From contig NZ_LKEV01000004.1 of NCBI RefSeq assembly GCF_001412085.1, forward strand, positions 124,001-188,000: a stretch of DNA of 64,000 nucleotides, given 5' to 3'. Positions 47,050 through 54,708 of the stretch are shown in pieces. This stretch comes from Corynebacterium lowii (lineage in GTDB: Bacteria; Actinomycetota; Actinomycetes; Mycobacteriales; Mycobacteriaceae). A program made the translations under genes and the position numbers. Under the pieces are notes generated by a model. That model saw only the letters and a list, made by a program, of their open reading frames with translations, searched no databases and was not told the DNA's origin. The number at the start of each line of letters is the position of its first letter. Position 1 is the stretch's first letter.

Positions 47050-47973
47050 GTGAAGGAAGAAGTTTCTTTTCCGAGTGCGGGAATAACATTGTCGGGAATA
47101 CTGTTCAAGCCAGAGTCGGGCGTGAATGAGAAGTTTCCCGCTATTGTGATTGGTCATCCCTTCGGAAGCGTCAAGGAACAAAGCCCAAGTAACTATGCGG
47201 AACAGTTGGTAAAGCGAGGCTTTGTGTGTCTGGTCTTTGACGCTGCCTATCAGGGGGAGAGTGAAGGGGAGCCTCGGCTTCTGGAAAACCCTTGGCAGCG
47301 CTCCGAGGATGTGAAAGCGGCGGTGACGTACTTGAGCACGCGTGCCGATGTGGATTCTGGGAAGATTGGAGCGCTCGGCATTTGCGCATCGGGCGGTTAC
47401 GTTCCTTTTGCTGCACAGACTGATCTTCGAATCAAGGCTGTGGCCACCGTTTCGGCTGCCGATATTGGTCGGCTTTACCGCGAGGGGATGGGAGGAGGGC
47501 AGGATCCGGCTATTTTGGCTGGCATGCTTGCTCGTGCCGGGGAGCTCCGAACCGCTGAGGGGCGTGGTGAAGAGCCGCATTTGGAGCACGGTGTGCCAAA
47601 TACGGCAGATGAGGCAAAAGCATTTCCTGAAGGTTCTATGTACAACGAGGCATACGACTACTATCGGACGCCTCGTGGGGAGCATCCGAACTCGCCAAAC
47701 TGGTGGATATTCCGCAGTGTGGACATGATTGCCCAATTCGATGCCTATACTCTCATTAACATGATCGCTCCGCGGCCCTTACTGATGATTGCTGGGTCCA
47801 AGGCGGATACGAGATACTTCAGTGAAGAAGCGATTGCTAGTTTCAGAGGTCCGGCTGAACTGGAGATTCTTGAAGGTGCAACTCATATTGATCTGTATGA
47901 TAAGCCGGAGTATGTAGTTCCGGCTTCTGAAAAGATCGCTGATTTCTTTCAATGTAGCTTTGGTGCAGAATAG
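47050..47973 (+). CDS. Alpha/beta hydrolase (dienelactone hydrolase-like)
   Basis: 307 residues from GTG 47050 (VKEEVSFPSAGITLSG), preceded at 7 nt by AGGAAGG; an upstream in-frame ATG has no ribosome-binding site. The oxyanion region is IVIGHPFGSVKEQ (~37-49). The nucleophile elbow is GICASGGY, with Cys-Ala-Ser before the glycines (Ser ~118). The acid lies in IAGSKADTRYF and the His in EGATHIDLY (~280). It is similar to the DltD/YcjY-type esterases often paired with MmyB regulators. Base composition is lower in GC, as in its partner. Confidence 0.82.
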   Translation: MKEEVSFPSAGITLSGILFKPESGVNEKFPAIVIGHPFGSVKEQSPSNYAEQLVKRGFVCLVFDAAYQGESEGEPRLLENPWQRSEDVKAAVTYLSTRADVDSGKIGALGICASGGYVPFAAQTDLRIKAVATVSAADIGRLYREGMGGGQDPAILAGMLARAGELRTAEGRGEEPHLEHGVPNTADEAKAFPEGSMYNEAYDYYRTPRGEHPNSPNWWIFRSVDMIAQFDAYTLINMIAPRPLLMIAGSKADTRYFSEEAIASFRGPAELEILEGATHIDLYDKPEYVVPASEKIADFFQCSFGAE

Positions 47974-48031
47974 GGATTTCACACAGTTCGGACAGTAGGG
48001 TGTTTGGCGCTATGCGATGGATTTAGTTGTT

Positions 48032-48280
48032 CTAAAGAACATCGCGTAGCCGCTAGGTGGCGGTGGGGTACGGGGGATTAGCGACGCCGCTCCACGAGTC
48101 CGGCCTCCGCAGGGCATTATCCTGCGCGACGATGGGGAGGTCTTGGGGTTCCCGGTCGCGCACGCCTCAGGCAATGATGCCTCCCTCGGCGTTGGCAAAG
48201 TCCACGAATGTCTTGGATAGATCTTTTGGCTTGGTTTGGAAAGGTTTGCGGTAGCATCGCTGATCTTCGGTCCGGGTGAG
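48032..48280 (-). pseudogene. Decayed AlbA_2/ATPase gene copy with internal deletion
   Basis: Reading leftward, the sequence parallels the N-terminal part of the intact gene at 48395-49783 (RKPFQTKPKDLSKTFVDF, then ANAEGGIIA). It then jumps at NALR to the C-terminal end (EAGLVE ... LAATRCS). The join corresponds to loss of 1110 bp between two copies of GCAGAGCATT that the intact gene still has at 48475-48484 and 49585-49594. Other damage: about 27 bp including the start codon are missing, the Trp codon of the AWGVRD motif is now TGA (48167-48169), and one base is lost after the junction. It lies directly downstream of 99-bp module A. Confidence 0.85.
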
Positions 48281-48291
48281 GCTCCGCGAAA

Positions 48292-48390
48292 CTACTTGAA
48301 AACTTTTCAAGTAGTTTCAAGTAGATGATAAAACTGCTGGTGGGGGTACGTTTTTGCTGGCAATTCTGCTTTCAAGTAGCTTTCCAGTAG
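48292..48390. repeat. 99-bp palindromic module, copy A
   Basis: Begins with a 23-bp palindrome (arms CTACTTGAAAA and TTTTCAAGTAG around one central base, 48292-48314). A second CAAGTAG lies 10 bp further on (48318-48324), followed by GATAAAACTGCTGG and a pair of distal half-sites CAAGTAG (48373) and CCAGTAG (48384), 11 bp apart. It lies upstream of the decayed gene and ends 4 bp before the stop codon of the intact one. By eye, 93 of 99 bases match copy B. Confidence 0.9.
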
Positions 48391-48394
48391 CCGT

Positions 48395-49783
48395 TTAGAG
48401 GGCGTCGCGTAGCCTCCATGTGGCGCGGGGGTCACGGGGAGATTGACCGTGCCACTCCACCAGCTCTGCATCCCGCAGAGCATTGAGTGCGTTGCGGGCG
48501 GAGGGTCTGCTCATCTTCACTAGTTCTGCGATGTCTCCCGTGCTGAGGGGTGAGCCGATTCTTTGCATGGCGGCCAATACCGTGGCGGCTCCTGTAGGGA
48601 GGAAGGCCAATTGCTGTTCGCTAATCCTGTGCGTGGTATTTAGCGTGAGGGTGACGGTGCCGTTGGTCTGGGTATAGGCGGGGTCGCTAAAACCCACGGC
48701 GCGCATTTCCGAAAAGATACGGCGTATTCCCTCGCCTAATTCCTGTCCAATGCGTAGTTCCGAGGCCACTCGTGCGATGGTGGGGTTCCGGGCAAAGCGG
48801 CTAATGCTTTCGGGGCGGCGCGGGTCGGCCAATCCGGGGAAACGTCCGGGATTGGTGATTTCTATGCGGTCGGGGAATATCTCAAAGCGGATATGGTCGC
48901 CGGTGAGGCTATAGGACCTATGAATAACAGCATTGACTAATCCCTCTAGCCAGGCGTCGGTGGGAACCACGGGTTCGTGTATGAACTTTCCCGATTCCCC
49001 AAGGCGGGAGGCGTGTGGAAGGAGGGAAAGAATATATTGCCGGGCTTCTTCTACCTGTGTGGGCAAGGGGCCTTCAAAGTGACGGTCGGCTTCGAGGAGC
49101 TGGTTTCTGCCCGCGCCGCGATTCTTTTCCCGCCATTTGAGCACGCGTACGGTGGCATGGGGGAAGAACCCTTGGGGGTCGTTGCCGAACATGAGAATGG
49201 CGCCCACGGTGGCGTCGCCCTTATGCGTGAGTAGGTGGCGGGCCTTGAGGGCGTCCTCGGGGCTGCGGGAGCCAATAGTATTTGCGTAATTCTCTAGGGC
49301 TGTATGGGAGAGGTCGGCCATGTCGGTGCGGGGTACGCCGGTGGAATCGTGCGTGCGTTCGCCTTTGGAGTAGGCGAGTTCTTGAATGTCCTCAAAGTTT
49401 TTGAGCTGCCGCGTTTCATCTCCAGCGCGAAGCCAACATTCGCCATTGGTGAGATAATGAACCCTGGGGCCGGGGGTCACGCTCAGGAGGAAAATCTGGG
49501 CAGGCTCTCCGCTAGGGGTGGTTGTTTTCAGTATTTCCCAGCGCACCTCCACGGTGGGGTCGGTGAGTTCCAGGGCGGCCTGGCGCAGAGCATTATCCTG
49601 CGCGGTGGTGGGGAGGCCTTGGGCTTCGCGGTCACGCACACCCCAGGCAATGACGCCTCCCTCGGCGTTGGCAAAGCCAACGAACGCCTTGGCTAGGTCT
49701 TTGGGCTTGGTTTGAAAGGATTTACGGTCAAACCATTGGTCCTCGGGTCGGGTGAGAACTTCGTGAACAGGCAGGTGCTCCAT
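48395..49783 (-). CDS. Schlafen AlbA_2 / ATP-binding / winged-helix protein (copy 2)
   Basis: 462 residues from ATG 49783 (MEHLPVHEVL). The AlbA_2 domain covers ~1-125, with DRKSFQTKPKDLAKAFVGF and ANAEGGVIAWGVRDRE (~19-53). The GHKL-like ATP-binding part has LVNAVIHRSYSLTGD (~278-292), RIEITNPGRFPG and GQELGEGIRRIF (~345). A C-terminal winged helix lies near 395-445 (LSTGDIAELVKMSRPSARNALNALRDAELVEW, in pieces). It ends in an Arg-rich tail. An in-frame TTG 30 bp upstream lies inside the palindrome and is rejected. Function is unknown. Binding of its own 99-bp upstream module is a reasonable hypothesis. Compare copy 1 at 3.3-5.0 kb. Confidence 0.82.
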   Translation of the reverse strand: MEHLPVHEVLTRPEDQWFDRKSFQTKPKDLAKAFVGFANAEGGVIAWGVRDREAQGLPTTAQDNALRQAALELTDPTVEVRWEILKTTTPSGEPAQIFLLSVTPGPRVHYLTNGECWLRAGDETRQLKNFEDIQELAYSKGERTHDSTGVPRTDMADLSHTALENYANTIGSRSPEDALKARHLLTHKGDATVGAILMFGNDPQGFFPHATVRVLKWREKNRGAGRNQLLEADRHFEGPLPTQVEEARQYILSLLPHASRLGESGKFIHEPVVPTDAWLEGLVNAVIHRSYSLTGDHIRFEIFPDRIEITNPGRFPGLADPRRPESISRFARNPTIARVASELRIGQELGEGIRRIFSEMRAVGFSDPAYTQTNGTVTLTLNTTHRISEQQLAFLPTGAATVLAAMQRIGSPLSTGDIAELVKMSRPSARNALNALRDAELVEWHGQSPRDPRATWRLRDAL

Positions 49784-49794
49784 GCTCCGCGATT

Positions 49795-49893
49795 CTACTT
49801 GAAAACTTTTCAAGTAGCTTCAAGTAGATGATAAAACTGCTGGTGAGGGTATATTTTTACTGGCAACTCTGCTTTCAAGTAGCTTTCCAGTAG
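49795..49893. repeat. 99-bp palindromic module, copy B
   Basis: Same length and layout as copy A: 23-bp palindrome at 49795-49817, an extra CAAGTAG at about 49821, a TTTTTACTGGCAA stretch and distal half-sites ending at 49893. The palindrome lies only 11 bp before the ATG of the intact AlbA_2 gene, so a bound protein would cover the transcription start or ribosome-binding area. Confidence 0.9.
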
Positions 49894-49949
49894 GCGTAAG
49901 GATTTGATCTGGAAACGTCCCGCCCCACCCCGCCATCGCGCGTGAAAAT

Positions 49950-50048
49950 CTACTTGAAAACTTTTCAAGTACTTTCAAGTAGTCGTTAAAACACCTGGTA
50001 GTAGCACCTTTCTACTAGCAATCTTGCTTTCAAGTAGCTTTCCAGTAG
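49950..50048. repeat. 99-bp palindromic module, copy C (no gene attached)
   Basis: The third copy, again 99 bp. The palindrome is at 49950-49972 with the last arm base changed (CAAGTAC). The middle is more divergent than in A and B, but the proximal and distal half-site clusters are kept. It ends 3 bp before the mutY stop codon. It is separated from copy B by 56 bp that contain no recognisable gene, which may be all that is left of another unit. Confidence 0.85.
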
Positions 50049-50051
50049 TCC

Positions 50052-50921
50052 TCACCGAGGCAACCGGAAGGTGCCGTCGTCGAGTTGCTCCGCGAGGCCG
50101 TCGTCAAGCAAACCGAAGAGCGCGCGGGAGCGCTGCGCGGCGTCGGGCCAGGCGGCGTCGATCTGCGCCATTGGTACGGAGGTGGGGGTGTTACGCAGCA
50201 GGGCCATGATGGTGCCGCGGGCGTGGCGGTCGGTGCCCTCGTATTTTTGGGTGCGGCGGCGTTTCTTGTCCTCCTCGCTCGGCTGCGGGCAGCCCGCTTT
50301 TTGCCAGGCACAGCGCGAGAGTAGCGGGCAGCGCGGGCAGTCGGGGGAGGCGGCGGTGCACACGAGGGCGCCGAGTTCCATGAGGCCCACGGAGAAGGTC
50401 GGCCCGTCGATCTCGGGGAGGAGCGCGGCTACGTGGCCGAGTTCTTTTTTGGAGGCCGTTCCGGCGAGGAAGTGCCCTTCAATGGCGCGGCGATATACGC
50501 GGCGCACATTGGTATCTACCACGGGTACATTCTTTCCATAATGAAAACAAGCCACGGCGCGCGCGGTATATTCCCCAATTCCGGGCAGGCTGAGTAGTTC
50601 TTCTACTTCGGCAGGCACGGTGCCCTCGAATCTCTCCACGATCTCGGCGGCACATTCGTGGAGGCGCAGTGCGCGCCGGGGGTATCCCAGGCGGCCCCAG
50701 GCGCGCAGTACCTCGTCGCGCCCGGCGTCGGCAAAGTGTGCGGGGGTGGGCCAGCGCTGACGCCACTGTTCCCAGATGGGAATGACGCGGGCCACGGGGG
50801 TTTGCTGGCTCATTACCTCGGAGAGCAGCACCTCCCAGGCGGTAGTGCCGGGGGTGCGCCAGGGGAGGTCGCGGGCGTGGGTGCGATACCAGGCGATCAC
50901 GGCGTCTTGGAGGGTGTTCAC
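50052..50921 (-). CDS. mutY: A/G-specific adenine glycosylase MutY
   Basis: 289 residues. The HhH-GPD core has LLSEVMSQQTPVARVIP (catalytic Glu near 35), LPGIGEYTARAVACF (helix-hairpin-helix ~110-124) and VVDTNVRRVYRR (catalytic Asp ~137). The iron-sulfur cluster Cys residues are in CTAASPDCPRCPLLSRC (~190-206). It removes A mispaired with 8-oxoG. The GTG start lies 7 nt after a TATACT -10 (50934-50929), suggesting a leaderless message. It is divergent from the carbonic anhydrase gene. Confidence 0.94.
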   Translation of the reverse strand: MNTLQDAVIAWYRTHARDLPWRTPGTTAWEVLLSEVMSQQTPVARVIPIWEQWRQRWPTPAHFADAGRDEVLRAWGRLGYPRRALRLHECAAEIVERFEGTVPAEVEELLSLPGIGEYTARAVACFHYGKNVPVVDTNVRRVYRRAIEGHFLAGTASKKELGHVAALLPEIDGPTFSVGLMELGALVCTAASPDCPRCPLLSRCAWQKAGCPQPSEEDKKRRRTQKYEGTDRHARGTIMALLRNTPTSVPMAQIDAAWPDAAQRSRALFGLLDDGLAEQLDDGTFRLPR

Positions 50922-50964
50922 GCACCGCAGTATAGAGGGTGAATTATATAAGATGTTTCACATT

Positions 50965-51585
50965 ATGACTCTCTATTCTGATGCCACGCCCCAGTCCGTA
51001 TGGGAAGCCTTAAAAGCCGGTAATAAGCGTTTCTGTGCCTCCCAGGAAAAGAACCCCAACCGCGATGATGAACGCCGCGAGACGCTGCGCTCCGGGCAGA
51101 ACCCCGCCGTCGTAGCGCTGGCCTGTTCCGATTCCCGCGTGCCGGTGGAGCTCATTTTCGACGCCGGCTTTGGCGACATCTTCGTGATCCGCACTGCGGG
51201 CGAGATCACCGATCCCGCGGTGCTGGCCTCCCTGGAATACGCCATAGATGGCCTGGGTGTGCCGCTCATCGTGGTGCTGGGTCACGAGAATTGCGGCGCC
51301 GTGGGTGCGGCCACCAAGGCTTTGGACGAGGGGGCCATTCCCGAGGGGTGGCAGCGCATCCTGGTGGAGCGCGTGACCCCCTCGGTGCTGGCGGCGCGCC
51401 GGGAAGGCTGCCACGAACAGAGCGATTACGAGCGGATTCACGTTACCGAGACCATCGGGCAGATCATGCACCGCCTGCCGCACCTGCCGGAGCAGATCGA
51501 GGCGGGCAGCGTGGGGCTGGTGGGCTTGCGCTATTTGCTTGCCGACGGCAGCGTGGAAACCGTGGCCACCTATGGGGTGAGTTGA
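50965..51585 (+). CDS. Beta-carbonic anhydrase
   Basis: 206 residues. Zinc ligands are seen in ALACSDSRVP (Cys-x-Asp-x-Arg pair, ~50) and LGHENCGAVGA (His and Cys, ~105-108). It interconverts CO2 and bicarbonate. ATG 50965 is preferred to the in-frame ATG 50953 because the only good -10 (TATATAAGAT, around 50945-50954) overlaps the earlier codon. The position next to mutY matches mycobacterial Rv3588c. Confidence 0.92.
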   Translation: MTLYSDATPQSVWEALKAGNKRFCASQEKNPNRDDERRETLRSGQNPAVVALACSDSRVPVELIFDAGFGDIFVIRTAGEITDPAVLASLEYAIDGLGVPLIVVLGHENCGAVGAATKALDEGAIPEGWQRILVERVTPSVLAARREGCHEQSDYERIHVTETIGQIMHRLPHLPEQIEAGSVGLVGLRYLLADGSVETVATYGVS

Positions 51586-51589
51586 GGCG

Positions 51590-52327
51590 ATGAAGCGCGC
51601 GGAACTATGGAGCAATCTGCTCACCGGCACCTACGATTACCTGGCCCCGTACTATAACTTCCGGGAGTTCTTCCTTGGCGTCATGCTCGCCAGCCTGGCC
51701 GGTGCCACGGGAGCAGCCGCCTGGCTCTATTCCTCCGGCTGGTACGTCACCTTTATGACGGGCAATACCGAGCGCATGGTGCTAGAGCCTCTTCAGGGCA
51801 GCACGGGCGCGGGGCTGGCGGCGCTGAGCGCGGTGCTGGTATTCGTGATCGGGGCCTTTACCGCCACCCTGGCCCGCATTTATCTATGGTCGCAGGCCCG
51901 CCACGGAGCGATGGTGGTGACCACCCTGGCTATCATCGCGGCCTTCCTTTCCGATCTATGGCTGGGTGCGCAGCGCAATGAGCTCACCCCGATTCCCATT
52001 CTCTTCCTCGCCTTCGGCCTGGGGGCACTGAATACCTCTATTAGCAGACGCGGCCAGGTGGTCATGCCCCTTTCCTACGTCACCGGAACCCTGGTGAAGA
52101 TCGGCCAGGGCGCCGCGCTGCACGTGGCGGGAAAGCAACAGTGGATGTGGTTCCCGCAGCTGGCCACGTACCTGGGCTTTGTATTCGGGGCCGTGCTGGG
52201 CGGGGTGGTATTTCACCGCCAGGGCGTTGATGATGCCCTCTTCCTCCTCGCCATCGGAGCGATGGTGATGACGGCGGTGACGTGGCGCGTGGATCACCCC
52301 TCCTTCTTACGCAAGGACGGGCACTAA
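51590..52327 (+). CDS. YoaK / DUF1275 family membrane protein
   Basis: 245 residues with six predicted helices. The DUF1275 patterns are GWYVTFMTGNTERM (~50-63) and LGALNTSISRRGQVVMPLSYVTGTLVKIG (~140-168). The family is widespread and functionally uncharacterised. It starts 4 bp after the carbonic anhydrase stop and is probably in one operon with it; bicarbonate or proton handling is a guess from that pairing. Confidence 0.85.
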   Translation: MKRAELWSNLLTGTYDYLAPYYNFREFFLGVMLASLAGATGAAAWLYSSGWYVTFMTGNTERMVLEPLQGSTGAGLAALSAVLVFVIGAFTATLARIYLWSQARHGAMVVTTLAIIAAFLSDLWLGAQRNELTPIPILFLAFGLGALNTSISRRGQVVMPLSYVTGTLVKIGQGAALHVAGKQQWMWFPQLATYLGFVFGAVLGGVVFHRQGVDDALFLLAIGAMVMTAVTWRVDHPSFLRKDGH

Positions 52328-52391
52328 AGCGGAGTGATTCCCGGCGTGGTTTCCGCTCCTGGGCAGCACCAAGCGCATAGAGTGGGAAGGC

Positions 52392-53096
52392 GTGAGCCCG
52401 CAACAACATGGTCGTCTCTCGGAAGAGATCTACGTGCGACGTCGCGTAGCCGCCGTCGTGGTGGTCATCGTGGTCGTAGCCGCCCTGATCTGGGCCGCCG
52501 TGGCTTTGGGCGGCAGCGGTGAAGAGAAACAACAGCCCACCGTGGCCCCGGCCGCTACCTCGGCGGTCCCCACCTCCGCCGAGGCGGAGAGCACGGGGGA
52601 GGAAAGCACCTCTGCCGAGGAGCAGGAATCCGAGGCCCCCACCGAATCGCGCAGCGAGGAACCCAGCGCGGAGGCCACCACGACAGCCGTGGCGGCGAAC
52701 AAGCGCACCTGCGAGCTCAATGACCTAGAGATCACGGCCTCCACCTCCCAGGCCACCTTCAGGGCGGGGGATAAACCCACCTTCTATATGACGGTGAAGA
52801 ACCCCACGGCTGCCGATTGCGAGATCAATCTGGACCAGGAGACCCTGCGCTTTGAGGTGTACTCCATGCGGGATAACTCCCGCATCTGGGCCGATGTGGA
52901 TTGCAACCCCTCCGAGGGTTCGGGCAAGCGTACCTTCCCCAAGGGGGAGGAGCGCCACTTTGAATCCGTGTGGTCACGCACCACCTCCGCACCGCAGAAG
53001 TGCGAGGCCCGCTCCCCGGTGGAGGCCGGTTCTTATTACCTGCACGCGGTGATCGGCAATCACGCCTCCCCGGCGCAGCCTTTTAATCTTGCCTGA
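52392..53096 (+). CDS. Membrane-anchored protein with Ser/Glu-rich linker (Rv3587c position)
   Basis: 234 residues from GTG 52392. A basic stretch is followed by one hydrophobic helix (VAAVVVVIVVVAALIWAAVALGG, ~19-41, listed as its hydrophobic core). A ~60-residue disordered Glu/Ser/Thr/Ala linker follows, then a globular domain from NKRTCELNDLEITAS with Cys residues (CEL, DCEINL, DCNPSE, KCEARS) that could form two disulfides outside the cell. It resembles an Ig-like fold by its strand pattern. Function is unknown. It is convergent with radA, with 16 bp between stops. Confidence 0.75.
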   Translation: MSPQQHGRLSEEIYVRRRVAAVVVVIVVVAALIWAAVALGGSGEEKQQPTVAPAATSAVPTSAEAESTGEESTSAEEQESEAPTESRSEEPSAEATTTAVAANKRTCELNDLEITASTSQATFRAGDKPTFYMTVKNPTAADCEINLDQETLRFEVYSMRDNSRIWADVDCNPSEGSGKRTFPKGEERHFESVWSRTTSAPQKCEARSPVEAGSYYLHAVIGNHASPAQPFNLA

Positions 53097-53112
53097 GAAC
53101 CTCGCCTGAGTT

Positions 53113-54591
53113 TTACGCCTCCGTATCCGAACCAGTATCCAACCCCGCCGCTGCGATGGCCTCCGCCAGCGTGGTAGCGGGGTTGATGCGTAGGCCCGGC
53201 ACCGTGATCTTTTCTCCGGCGGGCACCACGGCGCGCTTGTAGCCCAGGCGGGCGGCCTCCTGGAGGCGTCGCTCCAGCGAGGGCACGCGGCGTAGCTCCC
53301 CGGCCAGGCCCACCTCCCCGATGAACACGGTGCGCTGGGGCAGGGGCTTTTCCCGAATGGTGGATACCGTGGCCATCGCCACCGCGAGGTCCGTGGCGGG
53401 CTCTCCAATCCTCATGCCGCCCACCGTGGCCACGTACACGTCCTTGGTGTGGGTGCTGATGTGCGCCCTGGCGGTGAGCACCGCCAGCACCATCGGTACG
53501 CGGGCAGAGTCGAGGCCGGTAACCACCCGGCGGGGATTCTTTGCCGGGGAATCCACGGCCAGGGATTGCACCTCGGCCAGGATGGGGCGCACGCCGTCCA
53601 TCGCCACGGTCACCGCGGAGCCGTCGGGGGTGTGATCGCGGTGGGAGAGGAAGAGCCCGGAGGGGTCGGGTACCTCCTGGATTCCCTCGGAGGTCTGCTC
53701 AAAGCAACCCACTTCATCGGTGGCACCAAAGCGATTCTTGATGCCGCGCAGCATGCGCAGGCTGGAATGGCGATCGCCCTCGAAGTTCAGCACTACGTCC
53801 ACCAGGTGTTCGAGCACGCGAGGCCCGGCCACGTTGCCATCCTTGGTCACGTGCCCCACGAGCAGGATGGGAATGCCGGTGCTCTTAGCCAGGGTGGTGA
53901 GCGCGGCGGTCACCGCGCGGGATTGAGCCACGCCCCCGGCCACTCCCTCCACGCCATCGGCCTGCATGGTCTGCACGGAATCCACGATGAGTAGGGAGGG
54001 TTTTACCTGTTGGACGTGCCCGAATACCACGTCCAGATTGGGCTCGGCGGCCAGGAAGAGGGTATCGCGCACCGCGCCGGTGCGCTCGGCGCGCAGGCGC
54101 ACCTGGCCCACTGATTCCTCGGCGGTGACGTAGAGGGCGGTGCGGGTGCTACCTTCCCCGCCAGCGCCTTCCGCATTATCGACGCCCCCTTCTCCCACCG
54201 GCTGCGCCGCCCACCGGGCCGCCACCTCTAGGAGCAGCGTGGACTTACCCACGCCCGGTTCTCCGGCCATGAGCACCACGGAACCGGGGACGATGCCGCT
54301 GCCCAGCACGCGATCTAATTCCCCAATCCCGGTGGGAATAGTGCGCGTGGCGTGGGCATTAATGGTGGTCATGGGTGCGGCGGGCGCGGTGGGCGTTAGT
54401 CCCACGACCCCGGAGGAAGAACCTCCACTGAGAGAAGCACTCCGCCCCCGCGTGGCCCCCGCCGCGCTCAGTGGTGCCGCCGTGACCTGCATGGAGCCCC
54501 AGGCCCCGCACTCGGGGCAGCGGCCCAACCACTTGGGGGAGGAGTAGCCGCACTCGGTGCAGGTGTGGATGCTGCGCGCTTTTTTCGCCAT
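53113..54591 (-). CDS. radA: DNA repair protein RadA (Sms)
   Basis: 492 residues. The N-terminal zinc finger is CTECGYSSPKWLGRCPECGAW (two CxxC pairs, given as the motif region 10-30). Walker A GEPGVGKST lies near 108, the RadA-specific KNRFG motif is in IKNRFGATDEVG (~284), and a Lon-like C-terminal domain carries FIGEVGLAGELRRVP. An insertion rich in Gly, Glu and Ala (EGGVDNAEGAGGEGS) lies between Walker A and the next strand. It processes recombination intermediates. In many actinobacteria disA follows radA; here it does not. Confidence 0.94.
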   Translation of the reverse strand: MAKKARSIHTCTECGYSSPKWLGRCPECGAWGSMQVTAAPLSAAGATRGRSASLSGGSSSGVVGLTPTAPAAPMTTINAHATRTIPTGIGELDRVLGSGIVPGSVVLMAGEPGVGKSTLLLEVAARWAAQPVGEGGVDNAEGAGGEGSTRTALYVTAEESVGQVRLRAERTGAVRDTLFLAAEPNLDVVFGHVQQVKPSLLIVDSVQTMQADGVEGVAGGVAQSRAVTAALTTLAKSTGIPILLVGHVTKDGNVAGPRVLEHLVDVVLNFEGDRHSSLRMLRGIKNRFGATDEVGCFEQTSEGIQEVPDPSGLFLSHRDHTPDGSAVTVAMDGVRPILAEVQSLAVDSPAKNPRRVVTGLDSARVPMVLAVLTARAHISTHTKDVYVATVGGMRIGEPATDLAVAMATVSTIREKPLPQRTVFIGEVGLAGELRRVPSLERRLQEAARLGYKRAVVPAGEKITVPGLRINPATTLAEAIAAAGLDTGSDTEA

Positions 54592-54656
54592 GCTTTAGCA
54601 CCTTAGAGCATGGCCGTGGCGGGGCCGTGGCAGCGCTGTGACCACCGCTTTTAGCA

Positions 54657-54690
54657 TAAGAAAACCGGGAACATCGTGGCGTGTTCCCGG
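54657..54690 (-). terminator. Terminator after the lipoprotein gene
   Basis: CCGGGAACA / TGTTCCCGG arms (54665-54673 and 54682-54690) with an 8-nt loop. Read on the minus strand the stem is followed by TTTTCTTATG. It lies 19 bp beyond the lipoprotein stop, before radA. Confidence 0.8.
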
Positions 54691-54708
54691 CTGTGCTTTT
54701 AATGGGTT

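Noticed and set aside
48292..50048. 99-bp repeats as a CRISPR array
   Set aside because: Only three copies, spaced unevenly (one pair is separated by a whole gene), no spacers of uniform length and no cas genes.
45985..50051. Insertion sequence or prophage remnant in the accessory island
   Set aside because: No transposase, integrase, terminal inverted repeats or target duplications could be found by eye.
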